Positions 25,801 to 33,003 of a DNA stretch of 54,731 nt are shown piece after piece. Location: NCBI GenBank assembly GCA_019115745.1, contig DXDA01000066.1:1-54731 (forward strand), read 5' to 3'. The notes below the pieces were generated by a model. That model did no database searches, was not told where the DNA came from, and saw only the letters and a program-made list of their open reading frames with translations. Position 1 is the first letter of the stretch; the number at the start of each line of letters is the position of its first letter. This DNA comes from Candidatus Alistipes intestinigallinarum (GTDB lineage Bacteria > Bacteroidota > Bacteroidia > Bacteroidales > Rikenellaceae). A program made the position numbers and the translations under genes.

Positions 25801-26402
25801 AGGGCATCGCGGTCGAGCAGGGCCGTAAGCGAAGCCTCGTCGATGAGCTCGATCTTCTGGATCTCGTGCGACGTACGGAAACCGTCGAAGAAGTGCAGGA
25901 ACGGAACGCGGGCCTTCAGCGCCACGATGTGAGCAACGCCGGCGAGGTCCATCACCTCCTGTACGGACGAGGTGGCCAGCATGGCGAAACCGGTCTGACG
26001 GGCAGCCATCACGTCCTGATGGTCGCCGAAGATCGACAGGCACTGCGCGGCCAGGGCGCGGGCCGAGACATGGAAGACGCCCGGGAGCAGCTCGCCGGAG
26101 ATCTTGTACATGTTGGGGATCATCAGCAGCAGACCCTGCGACGCGGTGAACGTCGAGGTCAGGGCACCGCTCTGCAGCGAGCCGTGTACGGCACCGGCGG
26201 CGCCGGCCTCCGACTGCATCTCCACGACCTTTACGGTCTCTCCGAAGATGTTCTTCCGGCCCTGAGCGGCCCACTCGTCCACGAGTTCGGCCATCGTCGA
26301 CGACGGCGTGATGGGATAGATGGCTGCAACCTCCGAGAACATGTAAGCCACATGGGCCGCAGCGTAGTTACCATCACAAGTGATAAATTTCTTTTCTGCC
26401 AT
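22857..26402 (-). CDS. nifJ: Pyruvate:ferredoxin (flavodoxin) oxidoreductase
   Basis: This single-chain PFOR of 1181 residues decarboxylates pyruvate to acetyl-CoA and CO2 while reducing ferredoxin, the central step of anaerobic pyruvate use. Visible domains in order: the pyrimidine-binding N-terminal domain (YPITPSSTMAELVDEWAAQG), a CoA-binding middle domain, two ferredoxin clusters (CIQCNQCSYVCP and CTGCGNCVDICP), a further CAGCGETPY cluster site and the TPP-binding domain (GDGWGYDIGYGG, VYSNTGGQ). Length is normal for the fused form. A TATCTTTG element lies about 70 nt upstream, and a 20-bp palindrome lies further out. Confidence 0.97.
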   Translation of the reverse strand: MAEKKFITCDGNYAAAHVAYMFSEVAAIYPITPSSTMAELVDEWAAQGRKNIFGETVKVVEMQSEAGAAGAVHGSLQSGALTSTFTASQGLLLMIPNMYKISGELLPGVFHVSARALAAQCLSIFGDHQDVMAARQTGFAMLATSSVQEVMDLAGVAHIVALKARVPFLHFFDGFRTSHEIQKIELIDEASLTALLDRDALKAFRARALNPEHPVTRGTAQNPDIYFQTREAANKFYEAVPDMVADTMKEISKITGREYKPFVYYGAEDAEHIIIAMGSVTETIKETVDYLRAKGEKVGVITVHLYRPFAVKYLLEVLPASVKRICVLDRTKEPGANGDPLYLDVVEAFTTNRHSLPCGEMPLIIGGRYGLSSKDTTPAQMLAVFENMKLAEPKNQFTVGIVDDVTFRSLPVGEEISLAKPGTFEALFFGLGADGTVGANKNSIKIIGGTTNKYCQAYFSYDSKKSGGYTSSHLRFGDLPITSPYLVTTPDFVACHVPSYVDKYDVLKGLKPGGSFLLNSVHDAETTCATLPDHMKAYMAKNRINFYIINATKIAAELGLGSRTNTIMQSAFFKIANVIPFEKAVEEMKHAILKSYGKKGEDIVNMNYAAVDAGGKEVVKVEIPAEWAQIEDKGFVTPSHASYPDFVRNIVEPINGLKGDDLPVSAFNGREDGTWENGTAAYEKRGIAVNVPEWKIANCIQCNQCSYVCPHAAIRPFLATDEEAAASGAEWKQGLGETKAYKFRVQVSPLDCTGCGNCVDICPAKEKALVMRPLEEQMPQQKNWDYITKNIGYKQVVDKTKSVKNLQFAQPLFEFSGACAGCGETPYIKALSQLFGDKMMVANATGCTSIYSGSAPSTPYCTNAEGKGPAWANSLFEDNAEFGLGMHLGIEKLRDRIQMTMEEAIANCTKCSDELKGVMKEWIENRGSSSKSAEVTARLIPLMEACGCDYCKKILEHKDWLIKKSQWIIGGDGWGYDIGYGGVDHVLASGQDVNILVVDTEVYSNTGGQSSKSTPVGAVAKFASSGKRIRKKDLGAMAMTYGYVYVAQVSIGGSQQQLFNVLKEAEAYPGPSLVIAYAPCINHGIKGGMTRTQTVGKEAVACGYWHLWHYNPQLEEQGKNPFVLDSKEPDWSKFHDFLMKEVRYTSLQKAFPAEAEELFKAAEENAKWRYNGYVRLSKMEY

Positions 26403-26472
26403 TTCGTTAAATTTTAGAAGATATTTGTGTGTTTTTCTCTCTTTCCGGCATTGCCCGAACAGACAGGCGTTG

Positions 26473-26480
26473 CAAAGATA
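26473..26480 (-). promoter_or_regulatory. nifJ -7 promoter element
   Basis: TATCTTTG on the minus strand fits TAnnTTTG and leaves a leader of about 60 nt before nifJ. A TTCG about 18 nt upstream is only a partial -33 match. Confidence 0.5.
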
Positions 26481-26555
26481 GCAATTTCGGCGGAAAAACG
26501 AAGCCTATTTTTGTTCAAAAAACATGTAAAATTTTACTGTTTTCGATGTTAAAAA

Positions 26556-26575
26556 AATAACAGCCAACTGTTATT
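26556..26575. repeat. 20-bp palindrome AATAACAG-CCAA-CTGTTATT
   Basis: A perfect 8-4-8 inverted repeat in the AT-rich interval between nifJ and the M16 peptidase genes, about 75 nt upstream of the nifJ -7 element. It could be an operator; no T-run follows, so it is not an obvious terminator. The rest of the 354-bp interval 26403-26756 holds only the two promoters. Confidence 0.4.
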
Positions 26576-26720
26576 TCGGTAACAACAAAATAGCGGGAAA
26601 TCACGAAGTTGCAAAACTGGTTAACCAATAATGCGTTACCGCACGACCGCCCGGGAACTCCCCGACAAGGGTTTTCGATCCGACACTGCCGCACGGCGAT
26701 GTGCCGCGGCTGCAGGCGGG

Positions 26721-26751
26721 TTGCCGGAGCGCGGCTTTTTTCGTACCTTTG
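26721..26751 (+). promoter_or_regulatory. Promoter of the M16 peptidase pair (5-nt leader)
   Basis: TTG (26721-26723), a 20-nt spacer and TACCTTTG (26744-26751) match both boxes. The ATG at 26757 follows after 5 nt, so the mRNA is probably leaderless. This fixes the start at 26757 instead of the longer open frame from 26631. Confidence 0.7.
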
Positions 26752-26756
26752 CGCGC

Positions 26757-27995
26757 ATGATTCCCTACACACGAAAAACGCTGTCCAACGGACTCGTCGT
26801 CGCGGTCAACCGCGACCGGGCGTCGAAACTCGCCGCCGTGAACCTCCTCTACCGGGTCGGGGCCCGCAACGAAGACCCCGCCCGCACGGGATTCGCCCAT
26901 CTGTTCGAACACCTCATGTTCCGCGGCACGCGTGCCGTTCCGAACTTCGACCTTCCGGTGCAGATGGCCTCGGGCGACAACAACGCCTTCACGAACAACG
27001 ACTACACGGATTTCTACATCACCCTTCCGAAAGACAACCTCGAAACGGCGCTGTGGCTCGAAAGCGACCGCATGGAGGGGCTCGACATCACGCCCGAGAA
27101 GCTCGAAACCGAGAAGCGCGTGGTCATCGAGGAGTTCCGCCAACGCTACCTCAACCAGCCCTACGGCGACCAGACGATGCTCCTCCGGGCGCTGGCCTAC
27201 CGCACGCACCCCTACCGCTGGGCCACCATCGGGCTGACCCCCGACCACATCGCCCAGGCAACGCTCGCCGACGTCGAGGCCTTCTACCGACGCTATTACC
27301 ACCCGTCGAACGCCATTCTCTCGCTCTCGGCCGATCTCGACGAGGAGCGGATGCTCGACCTGGCCGAGAAGTGGTTCGGCGCACTCGCCGACACGCCCGC
27401 GGCTGCGGGCCCGATTCCGCAGGAGCCGCCGCAGACGGAGGCCCGGCGTCAGGAGGTCGAGCGCGACGTCCCGGCGACAACCGTCTCGGTAGCCTACCGC
27501 ATGTGCGCCCGCACGGAGCCCGACTTCTATACGGCCGACCTGGTTTCGGACCTGCTGGCCGGCGGCGATTCGGGGCGCCTCTACACCCATCTGGTCAAGG
27601 AGCGCAACCTGCTGTCGAGCGTCAACGCCTACGTCTCGGGCGACGTCGACCCGGGGCTGTTCGTCTTCACGGGGCAGTTGCTCCCCGGCACGACCCCCGA
27701 AGCCGTGGAAGCGGCCTTCCGCGAGGAGATCGAGGCCCTGCAGCGCGACGCCGCCACGGAGTACGAGATCGAAAAGGTCAAGAACAAGTTCGAAGCCAAC
27801 ACGCTCTTCGGCGAACTGAACGTCATGAACAAGGCCATGAACCTCGGCTTCTACGAGATGCTCGGCGACCTGGGGCTCATCAACCGCGAAGTCGACCTCT
27901 ACCGTGCGGTGACACCCGACGCGATCCGCTCGTTCTGCCGCCGCATCCTCGCCCCCGAAAAGAGTTCCACCCTCATCTACCGCGCAAAAAAATGA
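26757..27995 (+). CDS. M16 family zinc metallopeptidase, catalytic subunit
   Basis: A 412-residue processing-peptidase-like protein. The inverted zinc motif HLFEH (HxxEH) lies about 45 residues from the start (FAHLFEHLMFRGT), with the distal Glu in the following TEKRVVIEEFRQRY region. It has no signal peptide, so it is probably cytoplasmic. The next gene encodes the non-catalytic partner and overlaps it at ATGA. M16 pairs of this kind (HxxEH subunit plus R/Y subunit) form a clam-shell that cuts peptides or small proteins; the natural substrate is unknown. Confidence 0.9.
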   Translation: MIPYTRKTLSNGLVVAVNRDRASKLAAVNLLYRVGARNEDPARTGFAHLFEHLMFRGTRAVPNFDLPVQMASGDNNAFTNNDYTDFYITLPKDNLETALWLESDRMEGLDITPEKLETEKRVVIEEFRQRYLNQPYGDQTMLLRALAYRTHPYRWATIGLTPDHIAQATLADVEAFYRRYYHPSNAILSLSADLDEERMLDLAEKWFGALADTPAAAGPIPQEPPQTEARRQEVERDVPATTVSVAYRMCARTEPDFYTADLVSDLLAGGDSGRLYTHLVKERNLLSSVNAYVSGDVDPGLFVFTGQLLPGTTPEAVEAAFREEIEALQRDAATEYEIEKVKNKFEANTLFGELNVMNKAMNLGFYEMLGDLGLINREVDLYRAVTPDAIRSFCRRILAPEKSSTLIYRAKK

Positions 27996-29251
27996 CTCCT
28001 CCCCGCATCAACCCTTCGGAAATCGACGTGCAGCAGGCCGAAAAGAGCGTGCTGGCAAACGGCGTCGCGCTCTACACGCTCCCCTCGGCGGATTTCGAGG
28101 TGCTGCGCATCTCGTTCGTCTTCCGGGCCGGCTCGGCCGTGCAGACGGTGCCCTTCTCGGCCTCGGCCGCCGCGAATCTGCTGGCCGAAGGCTCCGACCG
28201 CCGGAGCGCACAGCAAATCGCCGAACAACTCGACTACTACGGCTCGTGGTACGACGTGAACATCGACCGCGACTACGCCTATATCAACTTCGCCACGCTT
28301 TCGAAGTTCTTCGACCAAACGCTGGAAGTGGCTGCGGAGATCCTGCTCCGCCCGGCCTTCCCCGAGGAGGAGTTGCGCACCTACGCCGCCAAGCGCCGCC
28401 AGCGGCTCGCCATCGACCGCACAAAGGTCGACGTGCAGGCCCGCGAAGCCTTTGCACAGGCACTTTTCGGTCCCCGGCACCCCTACGGCATTTCGTCGGA
28501 CGAACGGCTCTACGATTCGCTGACGCGCGCCGATGTCGAGGCCTTCTACCGGCGCTTCTACACCGCCGAAAACTGCTTCGTGGTGTGCAGCGGACGCATC
28601 GGCGAACACGAACGCCAGGCCATCGGGGCGCTTGCGGAGCAGTTGCCCCACGGTCCGGCCGGAACCGGCGCCGACTTCCCGGTCCCCGAGACCGTCCACG
28701 AAGCCTTCGTCCCGCACCCCGGGGCCGTACAGTCGTCGCTGCGGCTCGGGCGCCTGCTCTTCCCGCGCCAGCACCCCGATTTCGTCGGGATGCAGGTCGT
28801 GGCCACGGCCCTCGGCGGCTACTTCGGGTCGCGGCTGATGCAGAACCTCCGCGAACGCAACGGGTACACCTACGGCGTGGTGGCTGCGATGGTCAACTTC
28901 GAACGCGCGGGTTACTTCGCCGTGGCCACGCAAGTCGGCACCGACGTCACGCAGGAGGCCCTGCAGGAGATCTACCGCGAGATCGAGCGCCTGCGCACGG
29001 AGCCGATGCCCGACGAGGAGCTGGCGCTGGTGAAGAACATGATGACGGGTGAGATGATGCGGATTCTCGACGGGCCGTTCGGGATTGCCGACGTCACGAT
29101 CGAGAACATTCTGTGCGGCTTCGACAACCGCATCATCGGCGAGAACCTCCGCCGCATCCGGAGCATGACGCCGACCGACGTGCAGCGTCTGGCCCGGAAG
29201 TACCTGGCACGCGAGGATCTCGTAACAGTCTCCGCGGGCTTACCCCTTTAA
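27992..29251 (+). CDS. M16 family peptidase, non-catalytic R/Y subunit
   Basis: A 419-residue partner of the preceding peptidase. It lacks HxxEH; the matching position reads NLLAEGSDRRS. It keeps the C-terminal Arg/Tyr substrate-binding segment LRERNGYTYG (about residue 285), which completes the active site of the heterodimer. I start it at ATG 27992, overlapping the previous stop by 4 nt (ATGA). The longer open frame upstream is the shadow of the first subunit. Its stop codon TAA lies inside the first hairpin of the downstream hairpin array. Confidence 0.9.
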   Translation: MTPPRINPSEIDVQQAEKSVLANGVALYTLPSADFEVLRISFVFRAGSAVQTVPFSASAAANLLAEGSDRRSAQQIAEQLDYYGSWYDVNIDRDYAYINFATLSKFFDQTLEVAAEILLRPAFPEEELRTYAAKRRQRLAIDRTKVDVQAREAFAQALFGPRHPYGISSDERLYDSLTRADVEAFYRRFYTAENCFVVCSGRIGEHERQAIGALAEQLPHGPAGTGADFPVPETVHEAFVPHPGAVQSSLRLGRLLFPRQHPDFVGMQVVATALGGYFGSRLMQNLRERNGYTYGVVAAMVNFERAGYFAVATQVGTDVTQEALQEIYREIERLRTEPMPDEELALVKNMMTGEMMRILDGPFGIADVTIENILCGFDNRIIGENLRRIRSMTPTDVQRLARKYLAREDLVTVSAGLPL

Positions 29252-29620
29252 GAAAGGGGTTTTAGGGGCGGAGGTGTCAATGAAGGGTTTCCGAAGCAGT
29301 TCCGCGCTTCGAACGTTGGACGCGGATTCACGCTTCGGAAACTGCTAAAGATCCAGCAGCCTATAGAGCCCGGCTCTTAGCCGGGTAGATTCCCCGTCAA
29401 GCGGGGAATGACCGGTTTTTTAAACCGGCGGTTCTTAACCGGGCGCCCCTTTAAGAAAGGGGTTTTATGGGCGGAAGAGGCTTCATCCGGCATCCGACCC
29501 GGTTCTGCGCCTCACCTCTTTAAAAAACCGGTTTCAGGGGCGCGGGCTTAAGAAGCCCGTTTCAGGGGCGGAAGAGCGAATGAAGGGTTGCCGAAGCGGT
29601 TCCGCGCCTCGACCGTCGCC
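29243..29620. repeat. Array of 7-3-7 hairpins with conserved flank
   Basis: At least five perfect hairpins with stems of 7 bp or more and 3-nt loops are packed here: CCCCTTT-AAG-AAAGGGG at 29243-29259 and again at 29446-29462; CCCGGCT-CTT-AGCCGGG at 29369-29385; CCGGTTT-TTT-AAACCGG at 29412-29428; and CGGGCTT-AAG-AAGCCCG at 29543-29559. A 9-bp one with one wobble lies at 29389-29409. Decayed ones lie at 29429-29441 and 29515-29531. Four units are followed by a near-identical 13-nt flank, TTTyAkGGGCGSR. Stems differ in sequence but stay paired. A ~52-bp direct repeat (29265-29316 and 29565-29616, 44 of 52 identical) frames the array. The first hairpin overlaps the stop of the M16 partner gene and could terminate it. 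Confidence 0.75.
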
Positions 29621-29709
29621 CGGATTTCTCTCGCACGACAACGCCGCCAGCGCCGTACAGCCACTCACATTCAACTCCGCCAACTCATTGCACGAGCAGT
29701 TCAACCCCG
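29620..29709 (-). pseudogene. Out-of-frame remnant of the LRR lipoprotein gene
   Basis: Directly after the stop of the LRR gene, the minus strand read in another frame continues the same repeat pattern: TGLNCSCNELAELNVSGC, then TALAALSCERN. The Cys-to-Cys spacing of the repeat is restored if one base is added near 29712. The homology ends at about 29624, where the second copy of the 52-bp repeat begins. Confidence 0.65.
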
Positions 29710-30318
29710 TCACTCCGGACAGTCGCCAATAACCAAAGACTCTATTTCATTGTCGGAGAAATCCAGATAACCATCTCCAGAGCAACCGCTAATAATTATC
29801 GACTTCAACTGATTGTAGGAGCAGTCAAAGTACATCAGTTTCGTGTTTGAGCTCGTATCCAACTCCGTCAACTCATTGCACGAGCAGTTCAAATACGCCA
29901 GCACCGTGCAGCCGCTCACATCCAACTCCGTCAACATATTGAAATAGCAGTTCAAGTGCGTCAGTTTCGTATTTTGGCTCACATCCAACACCGTCAGTTC
30001 ATTGAAGGAGCAATTCAGCGTTTCCAGCGATTCGAAATACTCGATCCCCTGCAGGGAGGTCAGGGAGCCGTAGCTATCAGACGACCCCGAAACATCCAGT
30101 TCGGTAATTGCGGCAACATCCTGCGGGGTGATATTTTCCGCGTCGGTGATATAACCCCGATCCTCCAATATCTGGAGAAATGCAGGGTCGAACAGGGATG
30201 CAAAATTTTCATCTTCCGTCGGGGGGGGGATTTTTTCATCCTTGTCCTTCCCGCATCCGGCAAAGGCAAGGGCGGCAGCAAGAGCCAGCAGGTAAAAGCG
30301 TTTCATGGAAATTTTCAT
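29710..30318 (-). CDS. Leucine-rich-repeat lipoprotein, frameshifted at its 3' end
   Basis: A 202-residue lipoprotein (lipobox AFAGC). ATG 30318 or ATG 30306 (MKRFYLLAL) can be the start. After a short linker with three prolines come about five leucine-rich repeats of ~21 residues with a pattern of L, NCSxNxLT and LDVS (for example LETLNCSFNELTVLDVS). It is exported and probably surface-exposed, with a ligand-binding or adhesion role as in BspA/internalin-like proteins. The codons for the prolines are a run of nine C (nine G on plus, 30221-30229) next to six A, a likely slippage site. The frame ends at 29710, but repeat-coding sequence continues in another frame, so the protein is truncated. 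Confidence 0.75.
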   Translation of the reverse strand: MKISMKRFYLLALAAALAFAGCGKDKDEKIPPPTEDENFASLFDPAFLQILEDRGYITDAENITPQDVAAITELDVSGSSDSYGSLTSLQGIEYFESLETLNCSFNELTVLDVSQNTKLTHLNCYFNMLTELDVSGCTVLAYLNCSCNELTELDTSSNTKLMYFDCSYNQLKSIIISGCSGDGYLDFSDNEIESLVIGDCPE

Positions 30319-30578
30319 TTGATTTATAATGGGTTCACGGTCATCCCAATATACGGATTTTTCCCGAATCGGCCATGCCAATCCGCCAAAAAGAGATCAA
30401 AAACAGGGCATTTCGAAAAAAAAAGCGGTCCGCCGTGTGCTGCCCGCTCCTTTTCATCACTTCAAGCTCCGCTTCCAATCAACCGCTCCAACCAACTGGT
30501 CATTCCGCGATTCCGGCAAGAGCCTTCCATGCTCACGTTTCCAACGGGTTGACGCCCCGCGATTCCGGCCAGTACCCT

Positions 30579-31376
30579 TTATCCCCGCTTCTCCAATCGC
30601 TCCGCGACCCAGCGGGTCAGCTCGACGAACTCCGCCACCGAGAGCGTCTCGGCCCGCCGCGTAAAGAAGGGGTGCTCCTCACCGCCGAAGTTCCCAAAAA
30701 CCGCCTTCAACGAGTTGCGCAGCATCTTGCGCCGCTGTCCGAACGAGGCCTTCACGACCTTGATAAACAGCGCTTCGTCGCAGTCGAGCCGCTCTACGCC
30801 GTTCCTCCGCAGGCGGATCACGGCGCTCTTGACCTTCGGAGGCGGATTGAAGACCGTCTCGTTCACCGTGAAGAGGTATTCGATGTCGTACCACGCCTGC
30901 AGGAGCACCGACAGGATGCCGTACTCCTTCGATCCGGGCGGCTCGGCGATCCGCACGGCCACCTCCCGCTGGATCATCCCCACGCATTCGGGAACAAGGT
31001 CGCGGTTTTCCAGCACCTTGAAGAAGATTTGCGACGAGATGTTATAGGGGAAATTGCCGATGATGCGCAGCCCCCCGGGGAAGCGCTCCCGCAGGTCGAG
31101 TTTCAGAAAATCGCCCTCGATCAGCCGGGGCGTGAAGGCCGGATAGTGGGCATGGAGGTATTCGACACTCTCGGTATCGATCTCGGCGCCCCACGTCACA
31201 AGATCGTCGCGCCGCAGCAGGAACTGCGTCAGCACACCCATCCCGCACCCCACTTCCAGCGTGTCAGCAGGAGCTTCGGCCGAACCTCCCGAGAGGGCTT
31301 CGGCAATCTTGCGCGCGATGTTCAGGTCGGTCAGAAAGTGCTGACCCAAGGCCTTTTTGGCTCGTACTTCCGTCAT
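30579..31376 (-). CDS. rsmA: 16S rRNA (adenine(1518)-N6/adenine(1519)-N6)-dimethyltransferase
   Basis: RsmA (KsgA) dimethylates two adjacent adenines in helix 45 of 16S rRNA, a late 30S assembly checkpoint. The 265-residue protein has the KKALGQHFL start signature, the SAM-binding VGCGMGVLT motif and the catalytic NFPYNIS motif. I start it at ATG 31376, because a TATCTTTG element ends 7 nt before it; the longer frame to 31394 lies within the promoter. The 200-260 nt 3' of the gene (30319-30578) contain no gene that I can see. Confidence 0.96.
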   Translation of the reverse strand: MTEVRAKKALGQHFLTDLNIARKIAEALSGGSAEAPADTLEVGCGMGVLTQFLLRRDDLVTWGAEIDTESVEYLHAHYPAFTPRLIEGDFLKLDLRERFPGGLRIIGNFPYNISSQIFFKVLENRDLVPECVGMIQREVAVRIAEPPGSKEYGILSVLLQAWYDIEYLFTVNETVFNPPPKVKSAVIRLRRNGVERLDCDEALFIKVVKASFGQRRKMLRNSLKAVFGNFGGEEHPFFTRRAETLSVAEFVELTRWVAERLEKRG

Positions 31377-31383
31377 ACGGGTA

Positions 31384-31411
31384 CAAAGATACAAAAAACC
31401 CGACGACGCAA
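31384..31411 (-). promoter_or_regulatory. rsmA promoter (very short leader)
   Basis: On the minus strand TTG (plus 31411-31409), a 17-nt spacer and TATCTTTG (plus 31391-31384) precede the ATG by 7 nt. Confidence 0.6.
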
Positions 31412-31497
31412 CGCATCGCCGGGAAAGATTTTACGTAGGATCACAACACGCCGACAGGACAGACGTCACACCCCGCGGCGAACGGCTCCTATCGCCA

Positions 31498-32727
31498 CTA
31501 CCGTCCCAGATGCTCCTCAAGATAGCTTCGCACCGATTCGATGTCGGCGACCTTCTCGACAATGCGCCCCTCGCGGTCGATCAGGAAGATACCTCCGCCA
31601 GCCGTGGAGAGCCCGTAGAGTTCCCAGATACCCTCGGTGTTGTCCAGATCGTAGAGTTGTACCCACGGATAGCCGTCCTTTTCGATGGCCTGCCGCATAT
31701 CGTCCAGATCATCATACTCACGCGCCACCCCGACGACCGTAAATCCGCGGTCGCGGTACTTTTCGTAGAGCGGGATCAACTCGATGGAGTGCCTGCGACA
31801 CGGAAGGCACCACGAGGCCCAGCAATCCAGCACGGCAATCCGACCTTCGACCAGTTCCGAAAGGCGGTAACGACTTCCGTCCATGGAAGGAGCACTGAAA
31901 TCAGGGAAAGATTGACCTGGACGAAGCCGCTCGGCTGTGGCCAACAGTCCGTCGGTACGGTGCACCAGCCAGCTATCAGGGTAAAGAGGCCGATAGTCGG
32001 CGTAGAGACCCAACCACATTGTGTCGATCTGCCGTTCAGGATTCCGATCCACCAGCATAAGTTCCCGATCCAATGCCTGTGCAACTCGGAACAAACCGGC
32101 AAGCGTTTTATGATGGCAAATCCGGTCGTATAACCACTCCTCGTAGCCCGAAGCCTCCTTCAGACTGTCCAACATCCGGGAAATCATTTCATACTCCGCA
32201 TACAGGCGGGCTGCATCAGCACTGCCTCTCTCGGGATATCCGTCCGCACCGTATTTCGAGACTCGCCACTGGTCGACTTCGTACTCCAGGCTGTCGGCAG
32301 GCTCACAAAGGAGATGCCACCGGTTTCGGTAGAGATAGAGTTCTTCGTTGTCAGGGCTTCCTGCAACCTCGGCACGCTGTACGCCGTATTTCCGGATGAA
32401 CGTGAAATGCAGAGGTTCGTCATCCGAAAAGAACGTATAGGTCATGAACGATCCACGCCGGATATCCTCCTCGGCAACCAATTCGTAGACGCGGGTCACC
32501 GAGTCCCGAAAAGAGAGGCTAAAGGCTCCGTCGACAACCGTGGCGCTCGCCACAGGAGCATCGAAACGAAAATCGGCATCGTAGGAAAAAACGAGCATCC
32601 GCGAGTTGTCCGCACAAGAGTCCAATCCGCAACCCGTTACCTTCACAATGTAGGAATCGGACCGATTGCACGACAGAAACGAAACAGCGATAAGAAAAGC
32701 TGAAAAAAGAACTCTTCTATTTTTCAT
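31498..32727 (-). CDS. TlpA-like thioredoxin-domain lipoprotein
   Basis: A 409-residue lipoprotein. I start it at MKNRRVLFSAFLIAV (ATG 32727), giving lipobox SFLSC; the nine codons upstream are not needed. Residues ~25-130 are a beta-rich domain like DUF4369, the middle is helical, and the C-terminal thioredoxin fold has an intact CxxC in CWASWCLPC (about residues 306-309) and a GGGIFLIDREG strand. It probably acts in envelope thiol-disulfide exchange. It follows the three small membrane proteins in the same direction, with a 27-nt gap. Confidence 0.87.
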   Translation of the reverse strand: MKNRRVLFSAFLIAVSFLSCNRSDSYIVKVTGCGLDSCADNSRMLVFSYDADFRFDAPVASATVVDGAFSLSFRDSVTRVYELVAEEDIRRGSFMTYTFFSDDEPLHFTFIRKYGVQRAEVAGSPDNEELYLYRNRWHLLCEPADSLEYEVDQWRVSKYGADGYPERGSADAARLYAEYEMISRMLDSLKEASGYEEWLYDRICHHKTLAGLFRVAQALDRELMLVDRNPERQIDTMWLGLYADYRPLYPDSWLVHRTDGLLATAERLRPGQSFPDFSAPSMDGSRYRLSELVEGRIAVLDCWASWCLPCRRHSIELIPLYEKYRDRGFTVVGVAREYDDLDDMRQAIEKDGYPWVQLYDLDNTEGIWELYGLSTAGGGIFLIDREGRIVEKVADIESVRSYLEEHLGR

Positions 32728-32754
32728 GGAGTAATGCTTCGAAAAAAGCGTCAT

Positions 32755-33003
32755 TTATTTGCTTTGACGGCGCTTCGCCGAACGCTTCATGGTACGCTCG
32801 CGCTCGCGTTTCTCCCGGGCCATACGCCGCTGTGTGAGGCGGAACGTATAGAGCAGACCCACAAATCCGATACCCAGCAGCAGAACCCAAAACCAGACGG
32901 CTATGCCCCGCTCCATAAATTCCAGCGCGTAGATGATGCCGGCAATGGCCAGAACCATGCCGACCAGACGCACCACCTGCATGAAATTGAATTTCATCAT
33001 CAT
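32755..33003 (-). CDS. Small two-helix membrane protein (82 aa)
   Basis: It has two hydrophobic segments (VVRLVGMVLAIAGIIYALEF and AVWFWVLLLGIGFVGLLYTF) and a strongly basic C-terminal tail (RRMAREKRERERTMKRSAKRR), which predicts a cytoplasmic tail by the positive-inside rule. It starts with three Met codons, and the first overlaps the stop of the upstream small gene (ATGA). I do not recognise a family. It is the third of three consecutive small membrane genes. Confidence 0.7.
   Translation of the reverse strand: MMMKFNFMQVVRLVGMVLAIAGIIYALEFMERGIAVWFWVLLLGIGFVGLLYTFRLTQRRMAREKRERERTMKRSAKRRQSK

Noticed and set aside
22998..26417. 1139-codon plus-strand open frame opposite nifJ
   Set aside because: Shadow of nifJ: composition follows the reversed codons of the real gene and no motif is present.
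27992..29251. Second M16 protein as an inactivated peptidase
   Set aside because: Loss of HxxEH is expected for the R/Y partner subunit, and the Arg/Tyr motif is kept, so it is a functional half of a heterodimer.
29243..29259. Only a normal terminator for the M16 pair
   Set aside because: The first hairpin may do this job, but it recurs identically at 29446 and with other stems nearby, so termination alone does not explain the array.
29243..29620. CRISPR array
   Set aside because: The repeated units are short hairpins with differing stems and irregular spacing; there are no constant repeats with unique spacers and no cas genes.
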